The notes: generated by a model not told the origin, from the letters alone. A DNA stretch of 64,000 nt from Thermoplasmata archaeon (GCA_020696365.1 JAEHCM010000002.1:82751-146750); one strand, 5' to 3'. Positions 52,081 to 61,183 are shown, numbered from the stretch's first letter. Program-made: numbers and translations.

Positions 52081-52309
52081 AGCTCCGTGAGAGAATGTCG
52101 CGACATATAATAGTTCAGTCTAACTGCACAGAAGGAGGACCCCCTGCTGAAACGTCGCTGCAGAGAGTACCTTCCTGCCAGCCATTACAGGCGGATGGCA
52201 GGCTCTCGGCTGTTTCTGATTCGAGCACTGCGTGGACTTTGGCACTTGCGTGTGGGATAAAAGAGAAATGGTTTAATGGAATGGGTTTCACTGGCTTGAC
52301 AGCAGAGTC
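52081..52309. other. Intergenic region with divergent TATA and a small candidate gene
   Basis: The element ACATATAATAG near 52103-52113 can act as TATA on both strands. A seven-base CCTGCCA/TGGCAGG hairpin lies inside the candidate peptide gene described separately. Confidence 0.4.
52147..52260 (+). CDS. Candidate 37-residue basic peptide with CTG start
   Basis: GGAGG at 52134-52138 precedes CTG 52147 with the same spacing as the other CTG starts, and a TATA element lies about 35-44 bases before the start. The peptide is strongly basic, with several aromatic residues, and has no known domain. It could be a real small gene or a chance frame. The evidence is the promoter plus ribosome site only. 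Confidence 0.3.
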   Translation: MKRRCREYLPASHYRRMAGSRLFLIRALRGLWHLRVG

Positions 52310-53134
52310 CTAGCGCCGCCGAACGCCTTCGCCTTGGTAGGCTGGTCCGTTACCGCCTGCGACATCACCGCCACCGTTGGTACCGCTTCCACCGCCATCC
52401 AGAAGCTCACCGAGCGTGATGAGCGCCTCGTTGGTGTCTGTGTCGACGTCGCCTCTCGCATCTGGCACGGACATGTATCCAATCGGGTCCGCTGGGTCCT
52501 CAGACAATACAGCGACCTCCTCGACGGGATCCTCTTCGACGCCCCGGTCATGCTGGATTGCCCACTTGATGTTGTATGTTCCAGGCAGGCCTACCGAGAC
52601 ATTGTAGAATCCTGGGTCAGTCACACCCGAGGTGTCCCATTTCCCGCCGTATATGAGGTGGCCCTCGCCGTTGATCTCCCTGATCACCGTGTTTCCCGCT
52701 CCGTCGCCTTCGAAATTCGAGTACCAGCTCGCCACACGGTCTCCAGTCGAATCAGGACCGGTGGGTACGGAGGTTATGTTGATCCATATCTCCGAGACCG
52801 AGATCATGTTCGTATCGAAGAGCATTTCCGGGTTCTCCCGGAGATTAGTCGGGGTGTACTCCTCACCTACATCCGTATCACTGATGAGGATATGCTCCGC
52901 TTCTAGAATATCGTCTCCTGTTGCGTTGAGGATCATTACCTCGATCCGGATGTAGTTATCCAGTCTCCACTGCGGCGTGAAGGCCATGTTGTCCGCGAAA
53001 TACACGGCGACATCAATCGGGCCCTTCATAGTCGGCAAATCTTCGTCGTGTATATCGCTAGCAGATGTGTTTGTCATAGGGACAAACATCAGCGCCACGA
53101 GAACGACTAGCACTGTAGTTCCTGCATGTTTCAT
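52310..53134 (-). CDS. Secreted protein of unknown function
   Basis: The 274-residue protein has a signal peptide (about 1-26, ending TNTSASD). The mature part is mostly beta-strand and acidic, with several N-x-S/T sequons (NATG, NITS, NVSVG), and ends with a Gly-rich tail (GGGSGTNGGGDVAGGNG) and RRR. No domain is recognised. The fold looks like an immunoglobulin- or CARDB-like surface module. GGGGAG precedes the ATG. It stands alone between the HD gene and the KaiC-like gene. Confidence 0.75.
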   Translation of the reverse strand: MKHAGTTVLVVLVALMFVPMTNTSASDIHDEDLPTMKGPIDVAVYFADNMAFTPQWRLDNYIRIEVMILNATGDDILEAEHILISDTDVGEEYTPTNLRENPEMLFDTNMISVSEIWINITSVPTGPDSTGDRVASWYSNFEGDGAGNTVIREINGEGHLIYGGKWDTSGVTDPGFYNVSVGLPGTYNIKWAIQHDRGVEEDPVEEVAVLSEDPADPIGYMSVPDARGDVDTDTNEALITLGELLDGGGSGTNGGGDVAGGNGPAYQGEGVRRR

Positions 53135-53488
53135 TCAGTTTTCTCCCCCTTTTCGTCATCTTCCGGAACGTTAGTCAGTATCCGGTGAAGCCCGGTAGCA
53201 CATCTCCGGCGTTTGACATGTTATGGTACAATCTTAGAACAATCGAGCCCGGTCAGTAGGGTGATTTTACCCACGTCCCCCTCGATGGAATTCTGATACG
53301 ATTCCGCTGCCTCGATGGTCCTTCGACCCAAACAGAGGCAGCCATCCCTGACGCTGGAACCTCCATCGCTCGTCACAACCCATAGAAAAACCTTTGCAGC
53401 AGCCACAACGACCCGAGGATAATTCGGAGCAAATCATTTTAAAAGCAAACACCGATGATAACGCAGCTTGTAGGAGGGCTCCCCCCCC
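53135..53488. other. Intergenic region with promoter of the KaiC-like gene
   Basis: No gene is supported. CATTTTAAAAG at 53435-53445 is a TATA candidate about 45-55 bases before the KaiC-like start. The nonamer CCTCGATGG occurs twice between 53278 and 53320, and GGGT/ACCC forms a small hairpin near 53258-53272. Confidence 0.45.
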
Positions 53489-54214
53489 TTGAAGTCCAAT
53501 CTCGTTCCCAGTGACGACAGGATATTGACGTACATCGACGGCTTCGACAACAAGATAGGCGGAGGCATAAGGAAAGGCCACGTGGTGCTGCTTGCCGGGA
53601 CGCCTGGCACGATGAAGTCGTCCATAGCGTTGAACCTTCTGTACAACAATATCAAGAAGCGCGCCACGAACGTCCTCTACATCAGCATCGAAGAGAGCAA
53701 GGACAGCCTCCTCGAATGCATGCAACGGCTCGGATTCGGGACGGTCGACGAGAACAAGTTCTTCATAGTAGACATCGGCAAGCTGAGGCTCGAGCACACG
53801 GACGCCGACATCGGACGCGACTGGTTCAAGATACTGAAGGAGTACCTGAGGAAGAAGGTCGAGAACGAGGGGGTCGAGATCGTCGTCGTCGACTCGCTGA
53901 CGGCAGTATACGCCCTCACGACGATACAGAGCCCCCGGCAGGAACTGTTCCACTTCTTCGGCTTCCTAAAGAGGCTCGGAGTGACGACCATCCTCATCTC
54001 GGAGACGCAGCACAACGGCAGCGTGTTCGGCCCCTTCCACGAGGACTATCTGGCAGACGGTACGATCCTGCTCAAGTTCGTGGATGTCGGTGAGTCGGAC
54101 GTGCAGCTGAGGATACGGGCAGTCAAGATGCGCCACTCGAAGATACACCACGGTTATCAGACGCTCATATTCAGGGACGGCCAGTTCATGGCGACGCCGC
54201 CCATTGCCGAGTAG
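53489..54214 (+). CDS. Single-domain KaiC-like RecA-superfamily ATPase
   Basis: The 241-residue protein has Walker A AGTPGTMKS (36-44), catalytic Glu68-Glu69 in ISIEES and Walker B VVVDS ending with Asp135. It is one KaiC-type domain without the second half. Archaeal KaiC-like proteins act in signal transduction and sometimes in motility or as partners of histidine kinases. The start is TTG with GGAGGG about ten bases upstream. It is convergent with sepF. Confidence 0.88.
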   Translation: MKSNLVPSDDRILTYIDGFDNKIGGGIRKGHVVLLAGTPGTMKSSIALNLLYNNIKKRATNVLYISIEESKDSLLECMQRLGFGTVDENKFFIVDIGKLRLEHTDADIGRDWFKILKEYLRKKVENEGVEIVVVDSLTAVYALTTIQSPRQELFHFFGFLKRLGVTTILISETQHNGSVFGPFHEDYLADGTILLKFVDVGESDVQLRIRAVKMRHSKIHHGYQTLIFRDGQFMATPPIAE

Positions 54215-54328
54215 CGGTCCCGTTAGCGCCCAGGAATCGCCTCATCACTTCTTCAGAGCGGCCTAGAATCGGATGACCTACCCAGCCGCGGCTGGGGGTC
54301 GCATCTGCGAGACCGAACGCGCCTTCGC

Positions 54329-54724
54329 TCAGAGGCCGCCCTTGATCTTGGTCCTGTCTATCCTGACACCCTGCGGAGTCACCAGCACGAGGTTCTTGCC
54401 TATCCCGGCCACATCGCCGTTCACATCCCTCGCGACGTTCTTCAGCTCCGAGGTGATCCTCTTCATCGTCAGGTCATCGTTGGCTATGGACGTGAAGTCC
54501 AGAACGACCAGGTTCCCGGCGTAGACCTCGCTCGTCAAAACGGACAGGTCCTCGTACCTGAAGAGCTCGCCCACCTTGACCAGCGTGCTGTCCTCCGACC
54601 CTTCCAGCAGCCTCTCATCGTCGAAAGTCATCTCGCTCAGGTCGATGTACTGCTCCGCGCTGGAATGCTCCTTGCCTTCGGAATCCTGCGACGAAGGGAA
54701 TGTCTTCTTCTTGAGAATTGTCAC
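54329..54724 (-). CDS. sepF: Cell division protein SepF
   Basis: The 131-residue protein has the SepF core at the C-terminus (ELFRYEDLSVLTSEVYAGNLVVLDFTSI, then GKNLVLVTPQGVRID). The N-terminal half is a charged linker that begins with a short possible membrane-contact helix. SepF anchors FtsZ to the membrane in archaea without FtsA. The GTG start follows GAGGGAT by six bases, and a TATA element at 54759-54769 lies 35-45 bases upstream, so the gene can be transcribed independently of the PUA gene. Confidence 0.92.
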   Translation of the reverse strand: MTILKKKTFPSSQDSEGKEHSSAEQYIDLSEMTFDDERLLEGSEDSTLVKVGELFRYEDLSVLTSEVYAGNLVVLDFTSIANDDLTMKRITSELKNVARDVNGDVAGIGKNLVLVTPQGVRIDRTKIKGGL

Positions 54725-54758
54725 CGTGCATCCCTCTGGGTTGGGTATATCTTTGTTC

Positions 54759-54769
54759 GGATATAAAGG
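54759..54769 (-). promoter_or_regulatory. TATA box of sepF
   Basis: CCTTTATATCC on the minus strand lies 35-45 bases before the GTG at 54724. Confidence 0.6.
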
Positions 54770-54801
54770 TTATAATCCAACTGACATGCGGAGATGAGGA
54801 C

Positions 54802-55299
54802 TCATACGTCCTCATCGAGGGCCCAGAGCTTGTCTCCAACGTGATGGATCGAGGATATCGCCTTCCCCTTCGACTTGCCCGCCATCTCCGGTGCGGATAC
54901 CAGTGCTCTGCCCACGGCGAGCGGCCTCATGTTCCTCTCGTCCCGGACCCATACGAGGTCCCCCTCGACCACGGACGCCTCGACATCTACGATGCCTGGT
55001 ACCATGACATCCGCTCCGTTGGCCACGAATTTCACTGCGCCCATGTCGACGGTCACGAACCTCTTCGTAGCGCCGTACCTGAGGATCCCGCGCACCGTGA
55101 GGAACGGAGTTTCCCCAACGACCATACCGAGGAATTTGCCTTCGACATACAGGATGTCGTAGGCTGGAGTCTCCGCCCGGTCCACCACATCAGTGTCATC
55201 GAAACTCTTCGTGCCCAACGCGGAGTCTATCCCGGAGACGATGCTCCTGAGTTCCTTCTGCCGCAGTCGGTGCCTCCTCCTGACCCTGAGCTCTGCCAT
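54802..55299 (-). CDS. Pre-PUA/PUA RNA-binding protein (MCT-1-like)
   Basis: The 165-residue protein has an N-terminal pre-PUA domain (RRRHRLRQKELRSIV) and a C-terminal PUA domain (VTVDMGAVKFVANGADVMVPGI, LVWVRDERNMRPLAVGRAL). This matches the archaeal relatives of MCT-1/DENR-type reinitiation factors, which bind the ribosome or tRNA. GAGGTGA seven bases before the ATG lies over the stop of the TPR gene, so the two are coupled. The gene precedes sepF. Confidence 0.9.
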   Translation of the reverse strand: MAELRVRRRHRLRQKELRSIVSGIDSALGTKSFDDTDVVDRAETPAYDILYVEGKFLGMVVGETPFLTVRGILRYGATKRFVTVDMGAVKFVANGADVMVPGIVDVEASVVEGDLVWVRDERNMRPLAVGRALVSAPEMAGKSKGKAISSIHHVGDKLWALDEDV

Positions 55300-55307
55300 T
55301 GCTAGAC

Positions 55308-57425
55308 TCACCTCAGAAGACGGATTCTCGGCGGGCTCCGAGAGCATCGCGCGAGCAGATGTGCTGCCCGTTCCCGCGCCCGCCCAGCTCTGCTGCTCAA
55401 ACCAAGCGCGTCGCAGGCCTCGGCCTTCGTTTCCAGCGCCTCCCAGTCCTGCGGGTCGATCCCCGATGCGACCTCAGCCGCCTGGATGGCCTCGCGCGGC
55501 CTTCCGGCTCGGATGTAGGCCCTCGCCAGCGAGACGGCGGCGTGGTAATCTCCAGGCCTGGCGGACAGAACCCTCTCGAGAGACTCGACCGCTCCGGCCC
55601 AATCCTCAGACGCGAGCCGGAGCTCAGCCTCGACTTCCTCGCGGTCGCGCTCCGGACAGGACTCTCTAAGTAGGGTGGCCGATTCCAGGTCTTCCTCGGA
55701 AACGTAAGCTCTGACCAGCAACAGCCTCACGTCTAGGGAGAGCGACTCCGGCTCGGAAAAGGGTAGGACGGCCTTCACAGCGGGCCAGTCGCCCTTGCGG
55801 GCGAGATACCGTGCATGCGCGACGGCCGTATCAGGGTCGCCTGTCTTCGCAGCGATTGTCGCCAGTTCCTGCGGGGGATCCACGATGTCTGCCATCCTGC
55901 AGAGGTCGAACGCGAGAGACACCGCTGAGGAGTCCGGATAACGGGACTCGGCGGCCCTGATCATCGAGCTCAAGGCCTCGCTGTGCCTGGCCAAACGCAT
56001 GAAGACCCTGGCGCGCAGGGTCCACGGTTCCCCGTCGCTCTCGTTCTCTCCGACGACCGCGTCGAGGCACCTCAACGCCTGCAAGTATGATTGCTCGGCG
56101 CCTGAGCCGTCGCCCAGGTCGAGCAGTATGTCACCGCGGTCGATCCAGCCCTCACAGAACCGAGGGTTGAGGGTCACCGAGCGCTCCACGGAGGCGAGTG
56201 CGTCGTCGAGCCGCCCGAGCATGACAGCCATCCTGGAACGTGCGTTCCACGCCTCGCCGTATGACGGGTTGAGGTCGAGCGACTCCAGTATCAGGTCGTA
56301 GCCTTCCTCGGGCTCCCCGATGGCGCCCTTGCACACCCCCTTCGCGTACAGGGCGTAGTCGAAGTCCGGGCGCACATCCAGGGCCCTATCGTGGAACGGA
56401 ATGGCCTCTCTGAATATCCCCATCCTCTCGAGCGCGTTGCCGATGTTGTTCCACGCTATCTCGTAGTCCGGGTCGACGTTGATCGCCTCCACGAACATGG
56501 GAATGGACTCCGCATACTGGCTAAGATTGTACAAGGCGTTACCGAGGTTGTTTAGAAGCACCCGGTCCTGGCTGTCGATCTCGACTGCCTTCCGATAGCA
56601 TACGATCGCCTCTTCCAGCCTATCGACTCCGTGCAGGGCATAGCCCTTGTTGTACCACGCGTGCTTGTACAACGGGTCGACCTCTATCGCACGGTCGAAC
56701 GCGGCCAGCGACCTGTCCGTCTGGCCCGCGCAGGAGCACGAGTATCCGAGGTTGTTCCATATCTGCAGGTCGTCCGGCGCTAGTTCAAGGGCCCGCTCGA
56801 AGGCGGATATGGCCTCGTCGTACCTCCCCATCTCATGCCTCACGCCTCCCAGGTGGACATATCCCTGGACGTCCTCAGGGTGCGCCGATATGTACCGCTC
56901 GCACCGTTCGACCGCCATTTCACCTTCCCCGGTCAGCACGTACAGGTCGGCCTGGATCAGCATCAGCGAATGGTCGCGCTCGGCCACTGCGGATATGAGG
57001 CCGATTGCCGAGTTCGCCTTCCTGCGACGGCCGGACTCTATCCTGGACTCCGCGAGGCCTATCAGGTTCTCGACCCGGCCAGCATCGAGCGAGTGCGCCC
57101 TCGCATACGCCTTGCTGGCACCTCTGAACCGCTCCTGAGCGAAGAGGCTGTTGCCGAGGTTGTGCCATGCGAGCTCGTATGATGGAGACCGAGAGATCGC
57201 GGCACGATAGCATTCCTCCGCCGCCTCCATGCGGCCGATAGCGTCCAGCGCAGCCCCCTTGTTGTTGTAGGCCACCACGCTCGACGGTTCCCTGGATATG
57301 CACTCATCCAGTAGATCGATGGCCCTGATGTAGTCGCCCGAATCGTACGCCTCGTTCGCCCTGTCGAACAGCTCCGAGACGTCGCCGAGGCTAGCTGGGT
57401 CTCCCACCTGCGCGGTCTCCGTCAA
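55308..57425 (-). CDS. Tetratricopeptide-repeat protein
   Basis: The 705-residue protein is built of about 16-18 TPR units, clearest between residues 15 and 400 (for example AYDSGDYIRAIDLLDECI, AWYNKGYALHGVDRLEEAIVCY and AWNNIGNALERMGIFREAIPF). The C-terminal third has more degenerate repeats. There is no catalytic domain, signal or membrane segment. It is a scaffold for protein contacts. The start is TTG 57425. It is the first gene of the TPR-PUA unit. The partner is unknown, and SepF or the ribosome are possible only by proximity. Confidence 0.9.
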   Translation of the reverse strand: MTETAQVGDPASLGDVSELFDRANEAYDSGDYIRAIDLLDECISREPSSVVAYNNKGAALDAIGRMEAAEECYRAAISRSPSYELAWHNLGNSLFAQERFRGASKAYARAHSLDAGRVENLIGLAESRIESGRRRKANSAIGLISAVAERDHSLMLIQADLYVLTGEGEMAVERCERYISAHPEDVQGYVHLGGVRHEMGRYDEAISAFERALELAPDDLQIWNNLGYSCSCAGQTDRSLAAFDRAIEVDPLYKHAWYNKGYALHGVDRLEEAIVCYRKAVEIDSQDRVLLNNLGNALYNLSQYAESIPMFVEAINVDPDYEIAWNNIGNALERMGIFREAIPFHDRALDVRPDFDYALYAKGVCKGAIGEPEEGYDLILESLDLNPSYGEAWNARSRMAVMLGRLDDALASVERSVTLNPRFCEGWIDRGDILLDLGDGSGAEQSYLQALRCLDAVVGENESDGEPWTLRARVFMRLARHSEALSSMIRAAESRYPDSSAVSLAFDLCRMADIVDPPQELATIAAKTGDPDTAVAHARYLARKGDWPAVKAVLPFSEPESLSLDVRLLLVRAYVSEEDLESATLLRESCPERDREEVEAELRLASEDWAGAVESLERVLSARPGDYHAAVSLARAYIRAGRPREAIQAAEVASGIDPQDWEALETKAEACDALGLSSRAGRARERAAHLLARCSRSPPRIRLLR

Positions 57426-57542
57426 GTATCAGATTCATACGACGACCGGTAGATAGTCTTTTTGAATCGCTCGAACGTGCAGGCCGGCCTCCCCAAACTC
57501 TATATTTCACATCGAGCATAATTCGGCTGGGAGTGCCGCCGG

Positions 57543-58328
57543 ATGCTCGTGTTATTCAGCCCTTCACCGCAGTCGATCACCAGAGCCTTCCTCGCGAGCC
57601 GTGTACACAACGCGAAGCCGATGGAGAGGGCGAGGGGGCAGAGGTTCTTCTTCGAGGGAACTCTCGATGCGGACGAGCTCGACTTCGACTCCCTGTACTC
57701 TGAGTACAGAGAGCGCTTCGGTGGACTCGACTTCCTCGAGGACCAGAAGCTGAACGAGATTCTCGAGGATGAGATATTCTGGGCATCCAGGTTCAACTAC
57801 AGAGATCGGCTGCAGCTGATATTCAGGGTGTTGGAGCTCATCGAGAAAGAGGGTACAAAGGCGTACCTGTCCCAGGCGGCCCCCGAGGCCAAGGAGATGA
57901 AGGACCGCATAAGGCGGGTCACGGGGGAGTACAGGAGGGCCAAGGACTTCCTGACGTTCTCCGAGGACCCCGACAACATGACCATAGTCGGCAGGGGGAG
58001 TTTCGAGCACAGAATCGTGGACCTCGTGCTCAGGCACTTCGCGAAGAGGAAGCCAGGCTACACCGTGGCGGTCCTGGACGAGGAGCACGCCCACATATGC
58101 CTCAACGACGAGATACTCATAGACGCGCGTGGCAGGTTCCCGAGCAAGAAGGGCAGAAAGGATGCGAAGCGTTATTGGATACTCATGTCCGACATCAAGA
58201 ACCTCGAGTCCAGGAGAAACCGGGATTACAGCGACGCCGACCTACCCGCCAACTACCGGAAGTGGGTGTCGGAGGGCACGGAGAAGGCTAGGCTGTCGGC
58301 TGCCCGGACATTGGACGACTTCGCCTGA
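57543..58328 (+). CDS. DUF4130-like protein
   Basis: The 261-residue protein has YRRAKDFLTFSED, FEHRIVDLVLRHFAKRKPGYTVAVLDEEHAHI and the C-terminal LPANYRKWVSEG, matching the general pattern of DUF4130/TIGR03915 proteins (RMKAF...HFADRF...YWKYLPE). Those usually accompany a radical-SAM partner and are linked to DNA modification or repair. No radical-SAM gene is adjacent here. The N-terminus (MLVLFSPSPQSITRAFLAS) is atypical. A TATA-like CTCTATATTTC occurs at 57490-57502. The assignment is from motif layout only. Confidence 0.6.
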   Translation: MLVLFSPSPQSITRAFLASRVHNAKPMERARGQRFFFEGTLDADELDFDSLYSEYRERFGGLDFLEDQKLNEILEDEIFWASRFNYRDRLQLIFRVLELIEKEGTKAYLSQAAPEAKEMKDRIRRVTGEYRRAKDFLTFSEDPDNMTIVGRGSFEHRIVDLVLRHFAKRKPGYTVAVLDEEHAHICLNDEILIDARGRFPSKKGRKDAKRYWILMSDIKNLESRRNRDYSDADLPANYRKWVSEGTEKARLSAARTLDDFA

Positions 58329-58436
58329 AAGCACAGACATAAAAGGCCATCTCTGGCCAATGTTGTGCAGGAGGCAAGGATATTCAGGGCCGTCAGACGG
58401 CGATGTCGGCTAGGCAAGCCTTTTTACCCAGTATCA

Positions 58437-58455
58437 CCCTAACATCGAGTTAGGG
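58437..58455. promoter_or_regulatory. Inverted repeat at the kinase-regulator promoter
   Basis: CCCTAAC and GTTAGGG pair perfectly around ATCGA. The element starts nine bases after the TATA-like CCTTTTTACC (58419-58428) and covers the predicted transcript start, so it is a candidate operator. Confidence 0.45.
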
Positions 58456-58476
58456 CATCACCAAGGAGCATGGGCG

Positions 58477-59190
58477 TTGAACTGCGAGACTCATGACCAC
58501 AGCCTCGACGAGGAATTCCAGGTCATAGTGGACCTGGTCAGCCACGACATTCTGAACATCAACCAGACGGTTCTCAGCGCGATTGAGCTCATATCGGAAT
58601 CGTCCGGGGCGGATGAGAAGACCGAGAGGCATGCGAGGAGAGCGGAGTCGCAGATCAGGATCTCGACGCAAATCTTCGAGAGCATGAAAGTGCTCTGCCT
58701 GACGGATAAGATAGGAGAGATGCCCTCCGAACTTGTGGACCTCAACGAGGCGGTCAAGAAGGCCATCTCCGATGCTACCGACATGTTCCCAGACCGACGG
58801 GTCAGAGTCGAGCTGGAGGAAAGCGAGGATAAGGCGGTCGTCGCCGGCGGGATCATCGTCCACGAGGTGCTGACCAACGCAATTGTTGGGATAATCCGAC
58901 TCGACACCTCCGAACAGGCGAGCATGAAGGTGAGAGTATCCGGAGAGGATGTTCACGGTGCCCGTCACTGGGTCGTGCGGCTGAGCGATGAGAACGTCGC
59001 CGTGCCGTCCAAACTGGGATTCAAGACCATAGGCGAGGTCTCCATCGACTCCCGTACCAGGATGGGCAGGATGGCTGGGCTCATAATGGCGAGGGTGATG
59101 GCTGAGAAGCTGGGTGGTGCATTCCAGACGGAGCAAACGGCCAAGGGCAGCGTGTTCAAGGTCATGTTCGCAGGAGTTGATAGAGCATGA
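58477..59190 (+). CDS. Histidine kinase with degenerate ATP-binding boxes
   Basis: The 237-residue soluble protein has the phospho-acceptor helix with His23 in DLVSHDILNINQ and an N box HEVLTNAI (Asn134). The G1 box reads SDENVAVP instead of DxGxGI, and the G2 region RMGRMAGLIMARVMAEK lacks the G-x-G-L-G pattern. It may bind ATP poorly or act as a phosphotransfer or phosphatase partner. It starts at TTG with AAGGAG eight bases upstream and overlaps the receiver gene by four bases. Confidence 0.85.
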   Translation: MNCETHDHSLDEEFQVIVDLVSHDILNINQTVLSAIELISESSGADEKTERHARRAESQIRISTQIFESMKVLCLTDKIGEMPSELVDLNEAVKKAISDATDMFPDRRVRVELEESEDKAVVAGGIIVHEVLTNAIVGIIRLDTSEQASMKVRVSGEDVHGARHWVVRLSDENVAVPSKLGFKTIGEVSIDSRTRMGRMAGLIMARVMAEKLGGAFQTEQTAKGSVFKVMFAGVDRA

Positions 59191-59549
59191 CGAGCGTGCT
59201 GATCGTCGATGACGAGCTGTTCATCGTGGAGCTTTACAGGGACATCCTCCAGCTCCGCGGGTACAAGGTCGTCGGCATGGCGTTCGACGGAGAGGAGGCC
59301 ATCAGGAAATATACCGACTCTCCCGACAAGCCGGACATAATAATCATGGACCACAGGATGCCAGTCATGAACGGAGTCGATGCCACGAAGGAGATTGTGC
59401 GCATGAACCCGACGCAGAAGGTCATCTTCGTGAGCGCGGACGTGCTGGTGGAGAAGGAGGCTAGGGATGCTGGCGCGACCGAGTTCCTGCCGAAGCCCTT
59501 CAGGATGGACGACCTGATAGAGAAGATGGACCGGGTCTCCCCTCCGTGA
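59187..59549 (+). CDS. CheY-like response regulator (receiver only)
   Basis: The 120-residue protein is a complete receiver domain: acidic pair Asp8-Asp9, phosphorylated Asp55 in IIMDHRMP, Ser83 in FVSAD and Lys103 in PKPF. There is no output domain, so it acts by protein contact. It starts in an ATGA overlap with the kinase gene. It is the only receiver protein in the window and could also serve the two orphan GAF kinases. Confidence 0.95.
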   Translation: MTSVLIVDDELFIVELYRDILQLRGYKVVGMAFDGEEAIRKYTDSPDKPDIIIMDHRMPVMNGVDATKEIVRMNPTQKVIFVSADVLVEKEARDAGATEFLPKPFRMDDLIEKMDRVSPP

Positions 59550-59587
59550 GGACGGGTACTGGTCGGAGCTTCCACGGGCTCCTGCAA

Positions 59588-59596
59588 GATATATAT
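59588..59596 (+). promoter_or_regulatory. TATA box of the G1P dehydrogenase gene
   Basis: GATATATAT lies about 70-80 bases before the TTG at 59665. Confidence 0.6.
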
Positions 59597-59664
59597 GCCA
59601 TTCATGAGATAGAAAGCGATAAGTTCAAGAACAGTGCGTTCATACTGAAACGAAGGTATTCACA

Positions 59665-60732
59665 TTGATAGCTGATGGATTCACGAAGGCCAGGACGATG
59701 CATTTCCCCCGGCAGGTGCTTGCCGGCCACGAAGTCGTGGGAGAGATAGGGAAGATGTCCAAGGACTTCGAGCTCGGGGGAACGGCCCTTCTGGTGACGG
59801 GGCCGACGACTGGAAGCCTCGCGGCGAAGGTCGTCTCCGACATACTGGCCGACGAGGGATATACCGTCCACTCGATCACCACGGGGGAGGCCAGCAAAGA
59901 CAACCTCGTCAAGGTCGAAGAGAAGACCAAGGAGGTTGGAGCGTCGTTCCTGGTGGGCGTCGGCGGCGGCAGCAAGATAGACCTCGCGAAGCTCGCATCT
60001 GGCAACATGCGCATGCCGTTCCTCAGCGTGCCCACTTCTGCATCCCACGATGGGATAGCTAGTCCCCGCGCATCCATCAGGGATGGCGGCAACTCGCTTT
60101 CACTCAATGCAAACGTTCCGCTCGGCATCGTCGCAGACACGGCTCTGATCGTGAAGGCGCCGTACAGGCTCCTCGCGTCAGGGTGTGCGGATGTCATATC
60201 CAACACGACCGCCATACTCGACTGGGAGCTCGCAGCCCGGCTGAGGAGCGAGTTCTTCAGCTCAAGTGCGGCCAACCTCGCCAAGTACGCCGCCGAGTCG
60301 ATAATCGAGAACGCTGCCGCCATCAAACCGAATCTGGAGGACAGCGTCTGGGTGGCGATCAGACCCATAATAATCTCCGGCATCTCGATGGCCGTGGCCA
60401 GTTCTTCTAGGCCCACGAGCGGTTCGGAGCACATGTTCTCACACGTTCTGGATAAAACCGCGCCTGGCAAGGCTCTCCACGGGGAGCAGTGCGGCGTCGG
60501 CTCGATCATGATGATGTATCTCCACGGAGGGGACTGGGAGAGGATACGAGAGGCGCTCCGTCTCATCGGCGCGCCAACCAACGCTGAGGAGCTCGGCGTC
60601 TCTCCCGAGCAGATCATTGACGCCCTCGTGCACGCGCATGAGATCAGGAAGGACAGATACAGCATCCTAGGAGACCGAGGCCTGACACCCGACGCCGCAG
60701 AACGCCTGGCGAAGATTACCAGCGTGATATGA
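59665..60732 (+). CDS. egsA: sn-Glycerol-1-phosphate dehydrogenase
   Basis: The 355-residue enzyme reduces dihydroxyacetone phosphate to sn-glycerol-1-phosphate, the archaeal lipid backbone. The cofactor block GVGGGSKIDLAK (98-109) and substrate block VPTSASHDG (122-130) are typical. Zinc ligands are Asp176, His256 (or His260) and His272, in CADVISN, SEHMFSH and LHGEQC. The start is TTG with AAGG upstream. This gene is the clearest sign that the genome is archaeal. Confidence 0.95.
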   Translation: MIADGFTKARTMHFPRQVLAGHEVVGEIGKMSKDFELGGTALLVTGPTTGSLAAKVVSDILADEGYTVHSITTGEASKDNLVKVEEKTKEVGASFLVGVGGGSKIDLAKLASGNMRMPFLSVPTSASHDGIASPRASIRDGGNSLSLNANVPLGIVADTALIVKAPYRLLASGCADVISNTTAILDWELAARLRSEFFSSSAANLAKYAAESIIENAAAIKPNLEDSVWVAIRPIIISGISMAVASSSRPTSGSEHMFSHVLDKTAPGKALHGEQCGVGSIMMMYLHGGDWERIREALRLIGAPTNAEELGVSPEQIIDALVHAHEIRKDRYSILGDRGLTPDAAERLAKITSVI

Positions 60733-60757
60733 GGAACGAAATGCGGAGGTGTCCAGT

Positions 60758-61183
60758 ATGGTGCTCGTCACAGTTGTCGGAAAGCTGCAGTGCAAGGAAG
60801 GGTTCGAATTCGTGTTCGGAGGACCCCTGGCGGAATGCAGGGACTGCAAGGTCAGGAACGTCTGCTTCCACTTGGAGGAGAACAGAAGGTACCGCGTGAA
60901 AGGAATCAGAGAGGTCCAGCACGAATGCAGGATCCACGAGGAAGGCGTCCGTGTCGTGGAGGTCGAGAAGATACCTCTCAAGGCCGTCGTGCACGCGAAG
61001 GTCGCTCTCGAGGGGTCGATGCTGACTTTCGAAGCGAACGAGTGCAGGAACCTGGGATGCCCGCACTATACGCTCTGCAGACCTCTTGGGGCGTCCGAGG
61101 GGATGCGGTTCAAGATAGTGTCCGTGAAAGGAGTCACGGACTGCGTGAGAGGAATCCCTCTCAAGACAGTGCTTCTGGAATGA
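60758..61183 (+). CDS. UPF0179 family protein
   Basis: The 141-residue protein has the archaeal UPF0179 pattern, with LAECRDCKVRNVCFHL, HECRIHEEGVRVVEV, and CRNLGCPHYTLCRP holding many conserved Cys. The Cys layout (C-x-x-C-x4-C and C-x4-C-x5-C) suggests Fe-S or zinc binding. Function is unknown. ATG 60758 follows GGAGGTG by six bases, while GTG 60749 lies inside that element. The gene is 25 bases after egsA and probably co-transcribed. Confidence 0.9.
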   Translation: MVLVTVVGKLQCKEGFEFVFGGPLAECRDCKVRNVCFHLEENRRYRVKGIREVQHECRIHEEGVRVVEVEKIPLKAVVHAKVALEGSMLTFEANECRNLGCPHYTLCRPLGASEGMRFKIVSVKGVTDCVRGIPLKTVLLE

